The notes below the pieces were generated by a model. The model saw only the letters and a program-made list of their open reading frames with translations, made no database searches and had not been told where the DNA came from. This document shows positions 31,053-41,368 of a DNA stretch of 64,000 bases, piece by piece. The first letter of the stretch is position 1. Every line of letters starts with the position of its first letter. Source of the stretch: Septoria linicola. Its lineage: Eukaryota > Ascomycota > Dothideomycetes > Mycosphaerellales > Mycosphaerellaceae. Location: the NCBI GenBank assembly GCA_024114885.1, contig CP099418.1:434001-498000 (forward strand), given 5' to 3'. The position numbers and the translations under genes were made by a program.

Positions 31053-32643
31053 TTATAAGAAGAATCCAGCGAAGCCGAGCAGCCCTGTAAGAACTCCTTT
31101 CCCAACCACATTCGCCACAGCAGCAGCACTTGAACTCTCCATCGCCGCACTGCTCTCCGTCCCATTCGCTCCACCACTCACCGCCGTCCCCGTAGCAGTC
31201 TCATTAACCTTCTTCCCATCCGTCCTTGTAATCACATAAATTTCGCCCGTTGAATCACTCGACATGAACAACCTGCCTTGCCAATCCCACGCCAAACCCA
31301 CAGGCCTGAAGCACCCGCCTGGACAAGCGCTCGTGTCCATGTTAGTCATGACATCCTTCAGTGCAGTCGTCGAATCACTCGCCTCGGTCGGCTCTCCATT
31401 CGCAAAGTCAACATAGGCCAGCTTATACCCGATCGGTGAGTCGCGGTTCCAGGACCCGTGGAACGAGATCCAAGCTGTTGAGCCATCTTCGGTGAAGAGC
31501 ATGTCTAGAGGCGCCATATGCGCGTTGAAGGAGAGGCGGGGAGATTGGCGGTCGGTGCAGAGAGTATCGTTTGGACCATTGTTCTCGCCGACGATGCCAT
31601 TGAAGTCTACGGCGAACTGCTCGCCGACCTGGCCGGAGAAGTCTGGGACTGAAGATGGTTGCCAAGCGGCGAAGCATTGCGGATAGCCAAAGTTACGGCC
31701 TTGGTTGGGGGATTGAGTGCCGTTGAGGTAGCCGAGGAAGTTCAGCTTTTCGGCTGGGTTGTTCTGGTGGATGTCTGTGTTCTGGTGGCATAGTGTTAGC
31801 TACACGCGGTGACAGAGGGGCGGATGATGACCATACCGAGCGGTTGACTTGATCTGCGCTGTTCTCGACTGAATAGATTCCTCCAGTAATAGGATCTTCT
31901 GCGATGCCAACGTTGTTCCTCAAACCCCAGCCGAGCATCAGCCCTGAAGTGGTAAAGTTGTATGCTGTATCGGTGGCGTTGCTGACGTTAAAAGCTTTGA
32001 TCTGGCTAACTCCTGTCGTTATGTCGAGAGCCAAGGGATCGAAGTTGGAGAAGCTACCACGATTGATGAGGATCATGCCAGGAGCAGAGCGTGAGAGCAG
32101 AAGTGTTCGACTAGTGTGATCAGAGCCGTCCTAGAACTTGTCAGTGTGCGAAGCAGTATGGACGAAATCGTCACTCACCATTCCATTCACCAACTCCCTA
32201 CTGTCAGATGTAGTGGTCATGTCATTTGCATCATAATCCCACGCCAGCAACGACTCCGAGCTGGAACTATACAGCGTCCTGCCGTCCCCACTTATCTCAA
32301 TGCCATGATTGAGATCCTCGTTCTCCACGACCATCTTCATGCCGCTCACACTCAAACAGTCGTTACCCGCATCCGCTATGGTGTGAGCGCTGATTCCCAC
32401 ACCTTGCTGAACGACAAGCAGAGCTCCTTGGTTATCGAACTTAATTCCGCGAGGGTTTGTAAGACCATTTGCTATGATCTGAGCACGATAGCCGGGAGCA
32501 AGAGATGGTGCCGCATAGCTGGCTGTCAAGGTCGACGAGCATTGTGCTGCTGATGAGGGTGGCGTTGTTGTACTTTGTGCGGTGGCGAGGGTACAGAGTA
32601 CAGAAGCTGCGAGGAAAGTCCTCGGTCGCTTGGAAGTGGCCAT
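31053..32643 (-). CDS. Secreted PQQ-dependent pyranose dehydrogenase (AA12 / L-sorbosone dehydrogenase family), GPI-type tail
   Basis: Extracellular sugar oxidoreductase of the six-bladed beta-propeller AA12 family, which oxidises aldoses with PQQ and can pass electrons to lytic polysaccharide monooxygenases. Exons 32643-32179, 32130-31837 and 31781-31053 give 495 aa (introns 48 and 55 nt; the second has GCTAACAC). The signal peptide is MATSKRPRTFLAASVLCTLA, cleaved near ATAQS. Family stretches are GLTNPRGIKFD, LNHGIEIS, GWGLRNNVGIAEDP, GRNFGYPQC, ISFHGSWNRD and GGCFRPVGLAWD. The tail is Ser/Ala/Gly-rich and ends in a hydrophobic helix (TGLLGFAGFFL), as for a GPI-anchored cell-surface protein. 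No cytochrome or CBM1 domain is attached, unlike some basidiomycete members. Confidence 0.88.
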
Positions 32644-33354
32644 GATGTTCTTCTTCAATATGTATCAGATATGCTGTGTCAATGTATGCTATGCTGTACA
32701 GTCAATATAGCTGTGTGAACAAGTGTCGCACGGTCGAGAACGACCGCACACGCCTATTTGTGCTCTGCCGCACTTGCTTGCCATAGCTTGAATCGAGTAC
32801 AGCAGACGTAGATCTCGGCACAAGAGGCACAAAAGAAGGCTTGGTATGCATACGGCAGCCGTGCAAGGTGGCGTGGTATTGGTCGCGGCTGGAGCTTTCC
32901 ATGACGCACCTGCCACAGTTGTATTGCTGGTGGCGGTCGCTTGCTTTCATTTTTTTGATCAAACGCGACGAATGTGGTGGAAAATGTTCATATGATGAAT
33001 GTGTGCAATCAGCACAACTTTTCTCAGTTGTTCTCTTATATTGTTACAGCTTGTGGCGGGCACAGTAGTCTCTCAGTCACAAGACTTCTATAGTATGAAA
33101 AGATCCAGCCAGCGCCCAGCCTCGAGTTGAAGTGAGGCCAGTAAGCACTTTATGTGCTGGCATAAGATCCCTTCTCTTTGTTGAACGCCCAAGCGCCTCG
33201 CAATGCTTTTGGTTTTGGTCCCCATGTTGAAAGACAACCCATTTCTTCAATCCCGTGAGTATCAGTGGTATCTCTTGCAAGTCCAAAATCAAAGTGTTGA
33301 AGCATCGCTCATCATTAAAAACATCATCGTCTCATGTCCATCGTCAACAATCGT
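32644..33354. other. Intergenic between the AA12 gene and SAHH
   Basis: Both neighbours are on the minus strand, so this holds the AA12 promoter and the SAHH 3' region. Minor ORFs have no domain. Confidence 0.5.
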
Positions 33355-34914
33355 CTAGTAGCGGTACATGTCGCTCTTGAATGGTCCCTCGATTGGAAGA
33401 CCCATGTACTCGGCCTGGACGTCGCTCATCTTGGTGAGCTTAGCGTTGACGTGGTCCAGGTGGAGAAGAGCGACCTGCTCGTCGAGGATCTTTGGCAGCA
33501 CGTAGACGCCGATTGGCATACGTGGGACCGAGGACTTGACTTGTCCCTCCTCTTGGACCTTGATTGGGCCATCTGCCTCGCCCTCGATAGCACGAGCAAA
33601 CTCGACGTACTTGGTAGCGAACTCTCGGTCACCAGCCTTGTACAACATGATTTGTGCGAGGACCTGGTTGGTGAAGGAGCAGGACATGACGAAAGAGCTG
33701 TGGCCAGTGGCACAGCCCAGGTTGACAAGACGGCCCTCGGCGAGGAGGATGATGTGACGGCCGTTTGGCATGAGGAAGCGGTCGACTTGAGGCTTAATGC
33801 TGACAACCTCCTTGGCGGTCTTCTTCAACCAGGCAACGTCGATCTCAATGTCGAAGTGGCCAATGTTGCAAACAATGGCGTCCTCACGCATGACCTCGAA
33901 GTGCTTGCCAGTGATGATGTCTCGGCAGCCGGTGGTGGTGACGAAGATCTGAGCACGTGGGGCGGCCTCCTCCATGGTGAGGACCTGGTAGCCAGCCATG
34001 GCAGCCTGGAGGGCGTTGATTGGGTCGATCTCAGTGACCATGACCTGAGCGCCCATGGAGCGGAGGGCATCAGCACAGCCCTTGCCGACATCACCGAACC
34101 CGGCGACAACAGCAATCTTGCCAGCAATCATAACATCGGTGGCACGCTTGATACCATCGACGAGGGACTCTCTGCAGCCGTAGAGGTTGTCAAACTTGCT
34201 CTTGGTCACGGAGTCGTTGACGTTAATGGATGGGGCGAGGAGTCCGTTTGGCTTGCCCTTGTTCTTGAGCATCTTGTAAAGGTGGTGGACACCAGTGGTT
34301 GTCTCCTCAGACACGCCGTAGCAGCCTGTGAGCATCTCTGGGTACTTGGTGTGGACGAGAGCAGTGAGGTCACCACCGTCGTCGAGGATGAGGTTCAAGG
34401 GCTGACCCGATGGGAAAGACTTGAGTTGTTGCTCCAAGCACCACTGGTACTCCTCCTCGGTCTCACCCTTCCATGCGAAGACTGGGGTGCCGCTGGCGGC
34501 GATGGCAGCGGCGGCGTGGTCCTGGGTGGAGAAGATGTTGCAGGACGTCCATGTCAGCTCAGCACCGAGTGCTTTGAGCGTCTCGATGAGGACAGCGGTC
34601 TGGATGGCTGTGGAAGTGATGATGGTCAGTCGTACGTTGTTGGAACAATACCAAGGTGGGGTGAAACATACTCATGTGCAAGCAACCAGCAATGCGGGCA
34701 CCCTTCAATGGCTGCTCACCGGCGTACTTCTCACGGGTCTGCATGAGACCTGGCATCTCCTGCTCGGCCAGCTCAATCTCTCGTCGGCCAAAGGCCGCGA
34801 GGTTGATGTCTGCAACCTGGAAATGTCCTCTGTTAGCTTGAGGAAGTCTCTTTTAACGACTTGATAGCCATTGCTTGTGCTGCATACCTTGAACTTCTGT
34901 GCTGGCTCACCCAT
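33355..34914 (-). CDS. SAH1: S-adenosyl-L-homocysteine hydrolase
   Basis: Cytosolic NAD-dependent enzyme that splits S-adenosylhomocysteine into adenosine and homocysteine, removing the product inhibitor of methyltransferases. Exons 34914-34888 (27 nt), 34816-34672 and 34607-33355 give 474 aa (introns 71 and 64 nt). The N-terminus MGEPAQKFKVADINLAAFGR is the family's. Later come TWTSCNIFSTQDHAAAAI, the NAD-binding GFGDVGKGCA, the catalytic-region NDSVTKSKFDN, and VCNIGHFD. The conserved C-terminus is FKSDMYRY, which completes the NAD site of the neighbouring subunit. Codon choice is strongly biased, as for a highly expressed gene, and this leaves a long spurious frame on the opposite strand. 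Confidence 0.97.
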
Positions 34915-35843
34915 TTTGACGGTTATGTGTGATATAATGGTATTATTGAGATAGGTGTTTGTGGAAGAGAGAACGACAAAGCGAGGGACAGAGAAAGTGA
35001 ACTGGTTGAGAATTATTGAGCTTGGTGCACGGACTTTTTCTCGAAATGCCCCGCGCCTTGCAGTTTCAGGGTTCACGACTCGCTCGGCAGATATTTGAAC
35101 GACGTAGTTGATTTGGTATTGCGTGGTCTCAACTCTCTACGTGCGGCAGCAAACCATATAGCACGCTGTGGTGGCAGCACAACTTTTTGTCTCGGCAACT
35201 GCAGCGTATTGCAACAGAAGCCTAAGTTACTCGTTTACGTGCATTCCCTAGACAGTTCCTCGACGCGGGTGGAGTAGCAACCCATCGGTTCCCGGGTTCT
35301 CCGGCGATCAACATTCATAGACAGTTTGTCAAGTCGCGGCAAAAGGCAATGAAGGGCAATGATGCACAATATTCTTTCTGCCTCTTGTGGGCTGCTTGCT
35401 CCTCTGTTACATATGCTAGAGCTTCTCATACATCCTCCCTCGCTATGCAGACTGGCACATCTCGACACAGATGAAATCGACCAAAAAAAGTCTGTTGCAA
35501 GACAAACTGTTCCACCAAAAGCACTTTTAAGGCAATCAAAGATGCTCACTGGTTCTCTCTCATGCGCAAACGCTCTGTTGTACATATGCTGTGCTTGCAG
35601 TACGCCCTTGGAGGCTGTGCTACAACTGCCGCGGTCCGATGTCCGCATTCACTTTTTGGTAATCTTCTGGAATGCCATGCTGAACGCCGCTAAAAGCTGT
35701 GAAACAAAATGAAGCTGGCTGATGTGGCTGCAAATGCAGTGGCGGCAAGGTATTACAATATCCTGGACAACAAGTCCAGTGAGCGGATATGTCGACGGCC
35801 GGAGTCGAGGTCAAATTTTCGCATCCCGGAAGGATTAGTACGG
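34915..35843. other. Intergenic, SAHH promoter and 3' side of the large disordered-protein gene
   Basis: Both neighbours are on the minus strand. The 120 bp just upstream of the SAHH ATG are A/T- and pyrimidine-rich. No gene, RNA or repeat recognised in the rest. Confidence 0.5.
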
Positions 35844-38800
35844 CTAATGCTCTGATACGCTCCAGTCGGACAGCGAAGAGTCGAAGCCATCATCGTCAGA
35901 AGCAGCTTCTCTATGTCGTGACTGTCGTGGATTCGTTAGGTCGTCATTCTGAGGCGAATTGAAGATGCTGCGAAAAGCGGGCGCTGCATTCTCGCCATCT
36001 TCATCATTGTTGTTGATCCCGTTGGACTTTCTACTAGGACTGGAGTAGAGACCTTCGGTTTCTCGTAGTGCATCTTTGACTTGGCGCTTCAGGTCCTTCA
36101 CATATGGGACGATGTGCCGGAGTGTAGCAGTGTCGAAAGGCACTTTCTTGTTGGCAGAGGAGGCCGGTGGAGGGGCCGGCGAGTCTATTGCACTTCCTCT
36201 CGTTTGCAGAGCTGCGATAACTTTCTGAGCGACGAGCTCAGAGTCCTTCCGTGGTCGCGTGATAATCGTGGCGTTCCCATCAGCTTGCTCTTGATGGCCC
36301 TGAGCCGGCGTGTCTGCGGCTGAGGCTTGTTGGCCGAGCTTCGGCTGCACAGGTCTGACATTAGCCCTACTGGGCGTAGGATCCTCGAAAGCACTAACAT
36401 CAAAGCCCGGCGAAGACGGTGGCGTCGGGCGGGGCTCCAAGGTATGCTCTTCACTTTCCTGGTCCGCCAGGTCAATCATGGCGTCTACTTCTCGCCATGC
36501 CTTTGCATGTGGCCCATTGAGCATGTCCAGAGTCACTGCTCGAATACGAAGCGCTTTCAGTTCCTCTATTAGCAGTCCCCACTCTCGTAGTAACGTGATG
36601 TTGGCAACGACGTTGTGCTGTTGCTCACGAATGGACTTCGGGATGAGCATTGCGTGACCACTGTCGATGCGCTTCGAGTCAAGGTCACTTCGGTCCTGCA
36701 CAGGCTCCACAGGCTCATCGAACTCGAAGTCGTCGTTCCAGTCTTCCGTGACACCCTTACTACCAAAATTCCACGTGCCAAACTTGTTGGCAACCACGTT
36801 ATTCCTTTTACCAGCGAAGTCTGGCACGACGGGCACACTGTGACTTCGAGTATGCAATCCGCTCACCGGTCGGCGAGGAGGTCTGCTCCCACGACTGTCT
36901 TGATCCTTCTTGCCATGTACTGTCCGAGGCCGTGGTGGAGAATGATTTGGATGATTGGGGCTAGGCTGTGGCTCAGCCCAGTCGAATACTGTCGGCCTAT
37001 CCATGGGAGAGTGTCCATTGCGGAAGCGCGTAGAATTCACGGAGCGCGAATTGGCGTTCCGCAGTGGAGGTGCGAATCGAAATGGCAGTGCATGAAGGGA
37101 AGGCGCTGCGCTGAGTGATGGCATCGAGACATGCTGTTGAGATCCAAGTCCATTCCCATTCACATCTTCACTTTCACAATCCCAGTCAACTTCGTCTGCA
37201 TCGGACGGGAATCGCATGGTTGGAGGCGAAGATGAGAAGACATTGGGAGCGCCTGGTCGGGCTGACGGTGTCGAAGTTATGCTTTTGTTGCGCAATGATC
37301 TCACGGGCGTGCTGACAACGCTGCCTTCTTCTTCAATGGTACTGTAGCGTCCATTTGTCTCGTGACCATCGCTGAGAAAGTCTCTCAGTCTAGTGCTGCG
37401 GCCAGAAGAATATGTCGGAGGCGACTCGTCGAATATAGTTTCAATCGGTGGTCCACGGCGGCCTGAGCTACTTCGGGTCGTCCTCGTGGGAATGGAATCA
37501 AAGTTCACATCGCTCTGATAGTCGGTGCTGTTACCCCCTGTTGAGCGGCGCTCACTTTCAGATCCGACGGTGGAGGCGAGCTCGGAATGTGTGGCAGATA
37601 GTCTCGATGCATTAGCGTAACCAGAGTCTGACGTCGAGCGATGTTGGTCAGGCGTCTGCGCGCGCGAGATTGGAGCAGATCTGGGAATGTATTGTTCTAC
37701 AGAAGCCTCGCCGTGAAGATGCAGGTCTACCTCATGGGTGTTGCCAGGTTGAAACGTGTAGTTGCTGGAGGACGATGATGAGTAAATGCTGCGCTGCGAG
37801 GTCGTGGGATCAGTCAGATCGCGTCGTTTCGCCGGGCGCTCAAATTCATGCCCTGTAGATTTGCTGACGAGACCGCCCATCGATACCGGTCTGGTCTTTC
37901 GTAGTGATCTGGATGACCATGGTCTGCCATTGCTCGTTGACGGTCGCCTCCACAAAGGCTGCGGTCCTGTGGAAAGAAGGTCACTTATCGAGAAGGATCG
38001 TTTTGGAGACGTGCTTGCCTCAAAGAGAGCAGCTGGGGTCGGGAAGGGCGATGAAGAAGTACTTTGGGCCATGTTAGTTGCATTGTCCAATGCACGATCA
38101 TCCTCCATATCAACAATCAGTTCAACAGTATCTACGCGAACCGGTTCCTTCGCCGATACCAGAGTCGGTGTGTACTTGCGATCAGCATACACCCGTCGGA
38201 CAGGATTTGGAATTCCGGTGGAACCTCTTCGCTTGGAAACGGGCAGCTCTTGCGGTGTGACACCAGGCGAGAAATATGAGCGCCAGTGACCATCACGTGC
38301 AGCGGGAGAGCTGTGACTGCTTCTGTCGGAACTAAGCAGTCTCTCCTGCAGCGTTGCGGACCGCTGGTGACTCGTAGCAGGCCTGCGAAACACGGGAATA
38401 CGCGAGTTGGGCGAGCCATGCGTACTGCTCAACGACGCTGTCCGCTTGACAAGCTTGTTCGCCGGAAGATTGGATTCTGTCTGCGATGTCGTACTATCCC
38501 CAAAGACTGGCGTGGTCGAGCCCGAGTGCGAGAAAGTGAACGAGCCATTGGTATACGAGACCGCAGCAGAGCCTGGCCGCGAAGTAGGAGCACGGCTGGA
38601 GTCCCGTGACGTTGAAAGTGTGCTGGAGAGGCGTCGCAGCCAGGTGGTGTTGGTGGCAGAGCCAGACGCAGGCGTTGTGTCAGAAGGCGCTGCAGATCCC
38701 ACGCGCTCTTGACGCCGTTGCTGGCTCTGAGGGCGTCGCAGGGATCGATCCATGCCCGAGCTGAAACTTGAGGTGTAACTCGGCCTTTTGGCTGCTGCTG

Positions 38801-38945
38801 CGAGAGTCGTGGTCGAGGTGGTGTTGGTGGAGTTGGAGCGCGACCTGCGTCCATCACTGCGACGCGAGGGCAGCTGGGCAAACAAGCGTGGATGAGCGTT
38901 GTGAGCGTTGTAGGTAGTGGTAACGGCGGTCGTGGTGCTACTCAT
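35844..38945 (-). CDS. Large, mostly disordered protein with a conserved C-terminal helical region
   Basis: Not recognised. Intron-free, 1033 aa from the ATG at 38945 (MSSTTTAV); the frame is open further, with another ATG at 39212 that would give 1122 aa, but the added part is low-complexity. The first 800 residues are Ser/Arg/Pro-rich with many SP/TP sites, suggesting phosphorylation. Near 36740-36790 an aromatic-acidic motif occurs: KFGTWNFGSKG followed by EDWNDDFEFDE. Next come a predicted helix (SIREQQHNVVANITLLREWG) and LIEELKALRIRA, a Pro-rich linker, and another helix, LRHIVPYVKDLKRQVKDAL. The acidic tail ends DWSVSEH. The W-D-D-F-type motif recalls scaffold or GAP-subunit proteins of the septation network (Byr4/Bfa1), but I cannot confirm that. 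Confidence 0.7.
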   Translation of the reverse strand: MSSTTTAVTTTYNAHNAHPRLFAQLPSRRSDGRRSRSNSTNTTSTTTLAAAAKRPSYTSSFSSGMDRSLRRPQSQQRRQERVGSAAPSDTTPASGSATNTTWLRRLSSTLSTSRDSSRAPTSRPGSAAVSYTNGSFTFSHSGSTTPVFGDSTTSQTESNLPANKLVKRTASLSSTHGSPNSRIPVFRRPATSHQRSATLQERLLSSDRSSHSSPAARDGHWRSYFSPGVTPQELPVSKRRGSTGIPNPVRRVYADRKYTPTLVSAKEPVRVDTVELIVDMEDDRALDNATNMAQSTSSSPFPTPAALFEASTSPKRSFSISDLLSTGPQPLWRRPSTSNGRPWSSRSLRKTRPVSMGGLVSKSTGHEFERPAKRRDLTDPTTSQRSIYSSSSSSNYTFQPGNTHEVDLHLHGEASVEQYIPRSAPISRAQTPDQHRSTSDSGYANASRLSATHSELASTVGSESERRSTGGNSTDYQSDVNFDSIPTRTTRSSSGRRGPPIETIFDESPPTYSSGRSTRLRDFLSDGHETNGRYSTIEEEGSVVSTPVRSLRNKSITSTPSARPGAPNVFSSSPPTMRFPSDADEVDWDCESEDVNGNGLGSQQHVSMPSLSAAPSLHALPFRFAPPLRNANSRSVNSTRFRNGHSPMDRPTVFDWAEPQPSPNHPNHSPPRPRTVHGKKDQDSRGSRPPRRPVSGLHTRSHSVPVVPDFAGKRNNVVANKFGTWNFGSKGVTEDWNDDFEFDEPVEPVQDRSDLDSKRIDSGHAMLIPKSIREQQHNVVANITLLREWGLLIEELKALRIRAVTLDMLNGPHAKAWREVDAMIDLADQESEEHTLEPRPTPPSSPGFDVSAFEDPTPSRANVRPVQPKLGQQASAADTPAQGHQEQADGNATIITRPRKDSELVAQKVIAALQTRGSAIDSPAPPPASSANKKVPFDTATLRHIVPYVKDLKRQVKDALRETEGLYSSPSRKSNGINNNDEDGENAAPAFRSIFNSPQNDDLTNPRQSRHREAASDDDGFDSSLSDWSVSEH

Positions 38946-41368
38946 GTCGGCAGCTGGCCGCGTCCTGCGTGCTGGAATGTGCGTGCTTGGGCCGTCTGGC
39001 AATGCGTGCGGCAGCGCATGGGCGGCGGCGGTGGTGGAGGATGTCCTGTCGGTGGAGGATGTCCTTTCCGCGGAGGGATCGAGGTCGATATGATCGTGGA
39101 CAGTCACAGCAAGACTCGGTCGAGGTTCCGAAGCAGTCAGCAGCAAGCCAATGCTCGCGAGCGCAGTGACGGCAGACGTGGCAGCCAGTGAGGAGGAGAA
39201 GCTCGTGGGCATGCCTCGCCTGCTACTACTGACACCACCACCACGATATGTAGAGGGCGTGAGGTTGCGGCAAGAGGGAGAACCATGTCTCGAGTGGATG
39301 TTTACTGTATGCTTCCCTCCCAATGCTAATGCTGCTGCTGATCCACTTCTGCGTAGCTCCCAATGAATTAACTTATGCGCCACCCGCCCGCATGGCGTCT
39401 GGTTTCACAACGACAACGAGTGACTGGGTCCAGACAGGAAGGAATACAAGGCTGGCACAGGAAGAGTGGATTGTGGGAGAGGGGGCAGCTTTGCGAAGTT
39501 GGAATCCCTGCTTCGAACTTGGACCTGAACACTCAAGCTCTCAGCCGGACAAATAGCAGATACACACACGACCAAGCAGCACATCGATATCTCGATAAGG
39601 CTCCTTCACTTCCCGTGCCACCGTCAGTCGTAATCAGTAGTAGCCCATTGCGCGCCCGTCTGCTGTACATTTGCATCACCGACGTGCAAATGGCTCGCAT
39701 ACCTGCAGACGGCCTTGTTCAACCCCGAATATCTCCATCTGCAGCGTGCATCTATCTCATCACGATACGCAAACAACAAATCTACCCGGGTTGCCCACGC
39801 ACAATGCTTAGGCGAACCTGATTTCTGTGGATCGGCTGCGCCGTGCGCGGAAACTCTACAAGCGGTCGATCCACTCGCAGACAGAAACTCATCCTCACGC
39901 TTGAGAGCTTGGAAGGGCAATCCTGGCACGAAACGGCCTATCCACCGTCCCTTTAGGTGGTTCACAGGTCCCAGCCGCGGCCATCTGCAGCTCACACGCT
40001 GCTGTCCGACATCCTCATGCATCTCACAGACCTGGCGGCAAACAATGCCGTCAACCGGGTCTCTGGACAATGGACACTGCAGGAGGCGTCTGTCTCGCAG
40101 CCGTCACCGCATTGTTTCTGCACTGTTGCTGCATGGCAGACAGATCAAAATACCAAGTCGAGGTGCGCTCCGGACAGCTCGCAAAGTAGAAACTATCGGG
40201 ACTCGTTAGGATCGCGTCGACCGATCCGATTCTGTGAGAACGCCGTCCGTCAGAGTCGCAAAAAGCGCCTCTGTGCTAGCAAGCCGGCCGACGTCGCACG
40301 AGCCAGAGCGTGACCCTTCATAAGAACAGCATGGGAGCAGCGTGTGAACTGTGGGCGTTCCTGGTCAAACTCGAGCGTGTTACTATCAACAATGCCTCAA
40401 CCTTCAGAAACAGCACTAACGACAGCAAGGAGTATGAAATTGTACAACTCTCACGGCTCTTACGGAACACAATGATGAGCTGTAGCTCTGATCCCTATAC
40501 ACACTACAATTAGATAAAGTGCCTTGCAGGAGATCCGTCTCGCGGGGCTGATGATGATGGCGTGCCAGATTCTCCAGGCCGCTTCGGCATTCCCGTATTA
40601 CTTCATCTGGAAGTCACACAGAGCTCTCCACTTGTCGGTTGACTGGGCAGGGTACTCAACACGAGACAACTTCGGAGCACAAGATATAATGCTGGGCGAT
40701 GCTCCTCGATGTCATTCTCGTACAGTAGCATTATAGAGCTCCACTCCGGATGGCATTCATCATCATTCCCTTTACAAGTCACCGCAAAGTGAAATTGGAA
40801 GCACAGGCATTATTTGTGGTCTGTGGGCAAGGATCAACCTTTGATACAAGTTGGCAGCTTCCAAGCTGTTTGAACGCCTCACGGGTCAAAGTATGCACGT
40901 CTGAAGCTTCCACTGACGAAGGCACTGATTCATGACAGCGCTTTGCTCTCTTGAAGCCACAGTAGAACACCGGTGAGCTGTGTGCAGCGTCGTCAATGAT
41001 ACATGTGTGAGCGATCGACCTATGGTGACAAGACTTGATGCTGAATATCATGACTTTCTTCTATGAGGCTCTAGACAATGTTTCTGAATCTCAAAGCAAC
41101 CGCCAACCACAACACTATTCGCCACGATTCCAAACACTTGCCGAAAGCGTACGCAAACTCTCCAAGGACATCCTGACCGTTCAACTATATCACCGCTGTC
41201 ACCTGCTGGGGATACCGCCCAGCATTGCGCACTGGCTTTCAAAGGATCACGCACATGCAAAATTGACACATCGACCCTACGCCTTCCGGTCACGCTCGGA
41301 GATTTGTGCCAACGCCCAGCGACACGTCAGTTGTGATCAGCAACAAGTGCTAATAACACGCCATCATA
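38946..41368. other. Intergenic, divergent between the disordered-protein gene and GCN20
   Basis: About 2.4 kb. The left 440 bp are an open extension of the neighbouring frame and may be coding or leader. The rest holds only short frames without domains. The GCN20 promoter should lie just before 41369. Confidence 0.45.

Noticed and set aside
33334..34746. A 470-codon open frame on the plus strand across SAHH
   Set aside because: It lies antisense to a confident, highly codon-biased S-adenosylhomocysteinase. The product is Val/Asp/Leu-rich with no domain, and the opening codon region is not conserved in any family I know. It is a shadow of codon bias.
35270..35340. A possible second tRNA near cggttcccgggttc
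   Set aside because: No acceptor or anticodon stem can be formed around it.
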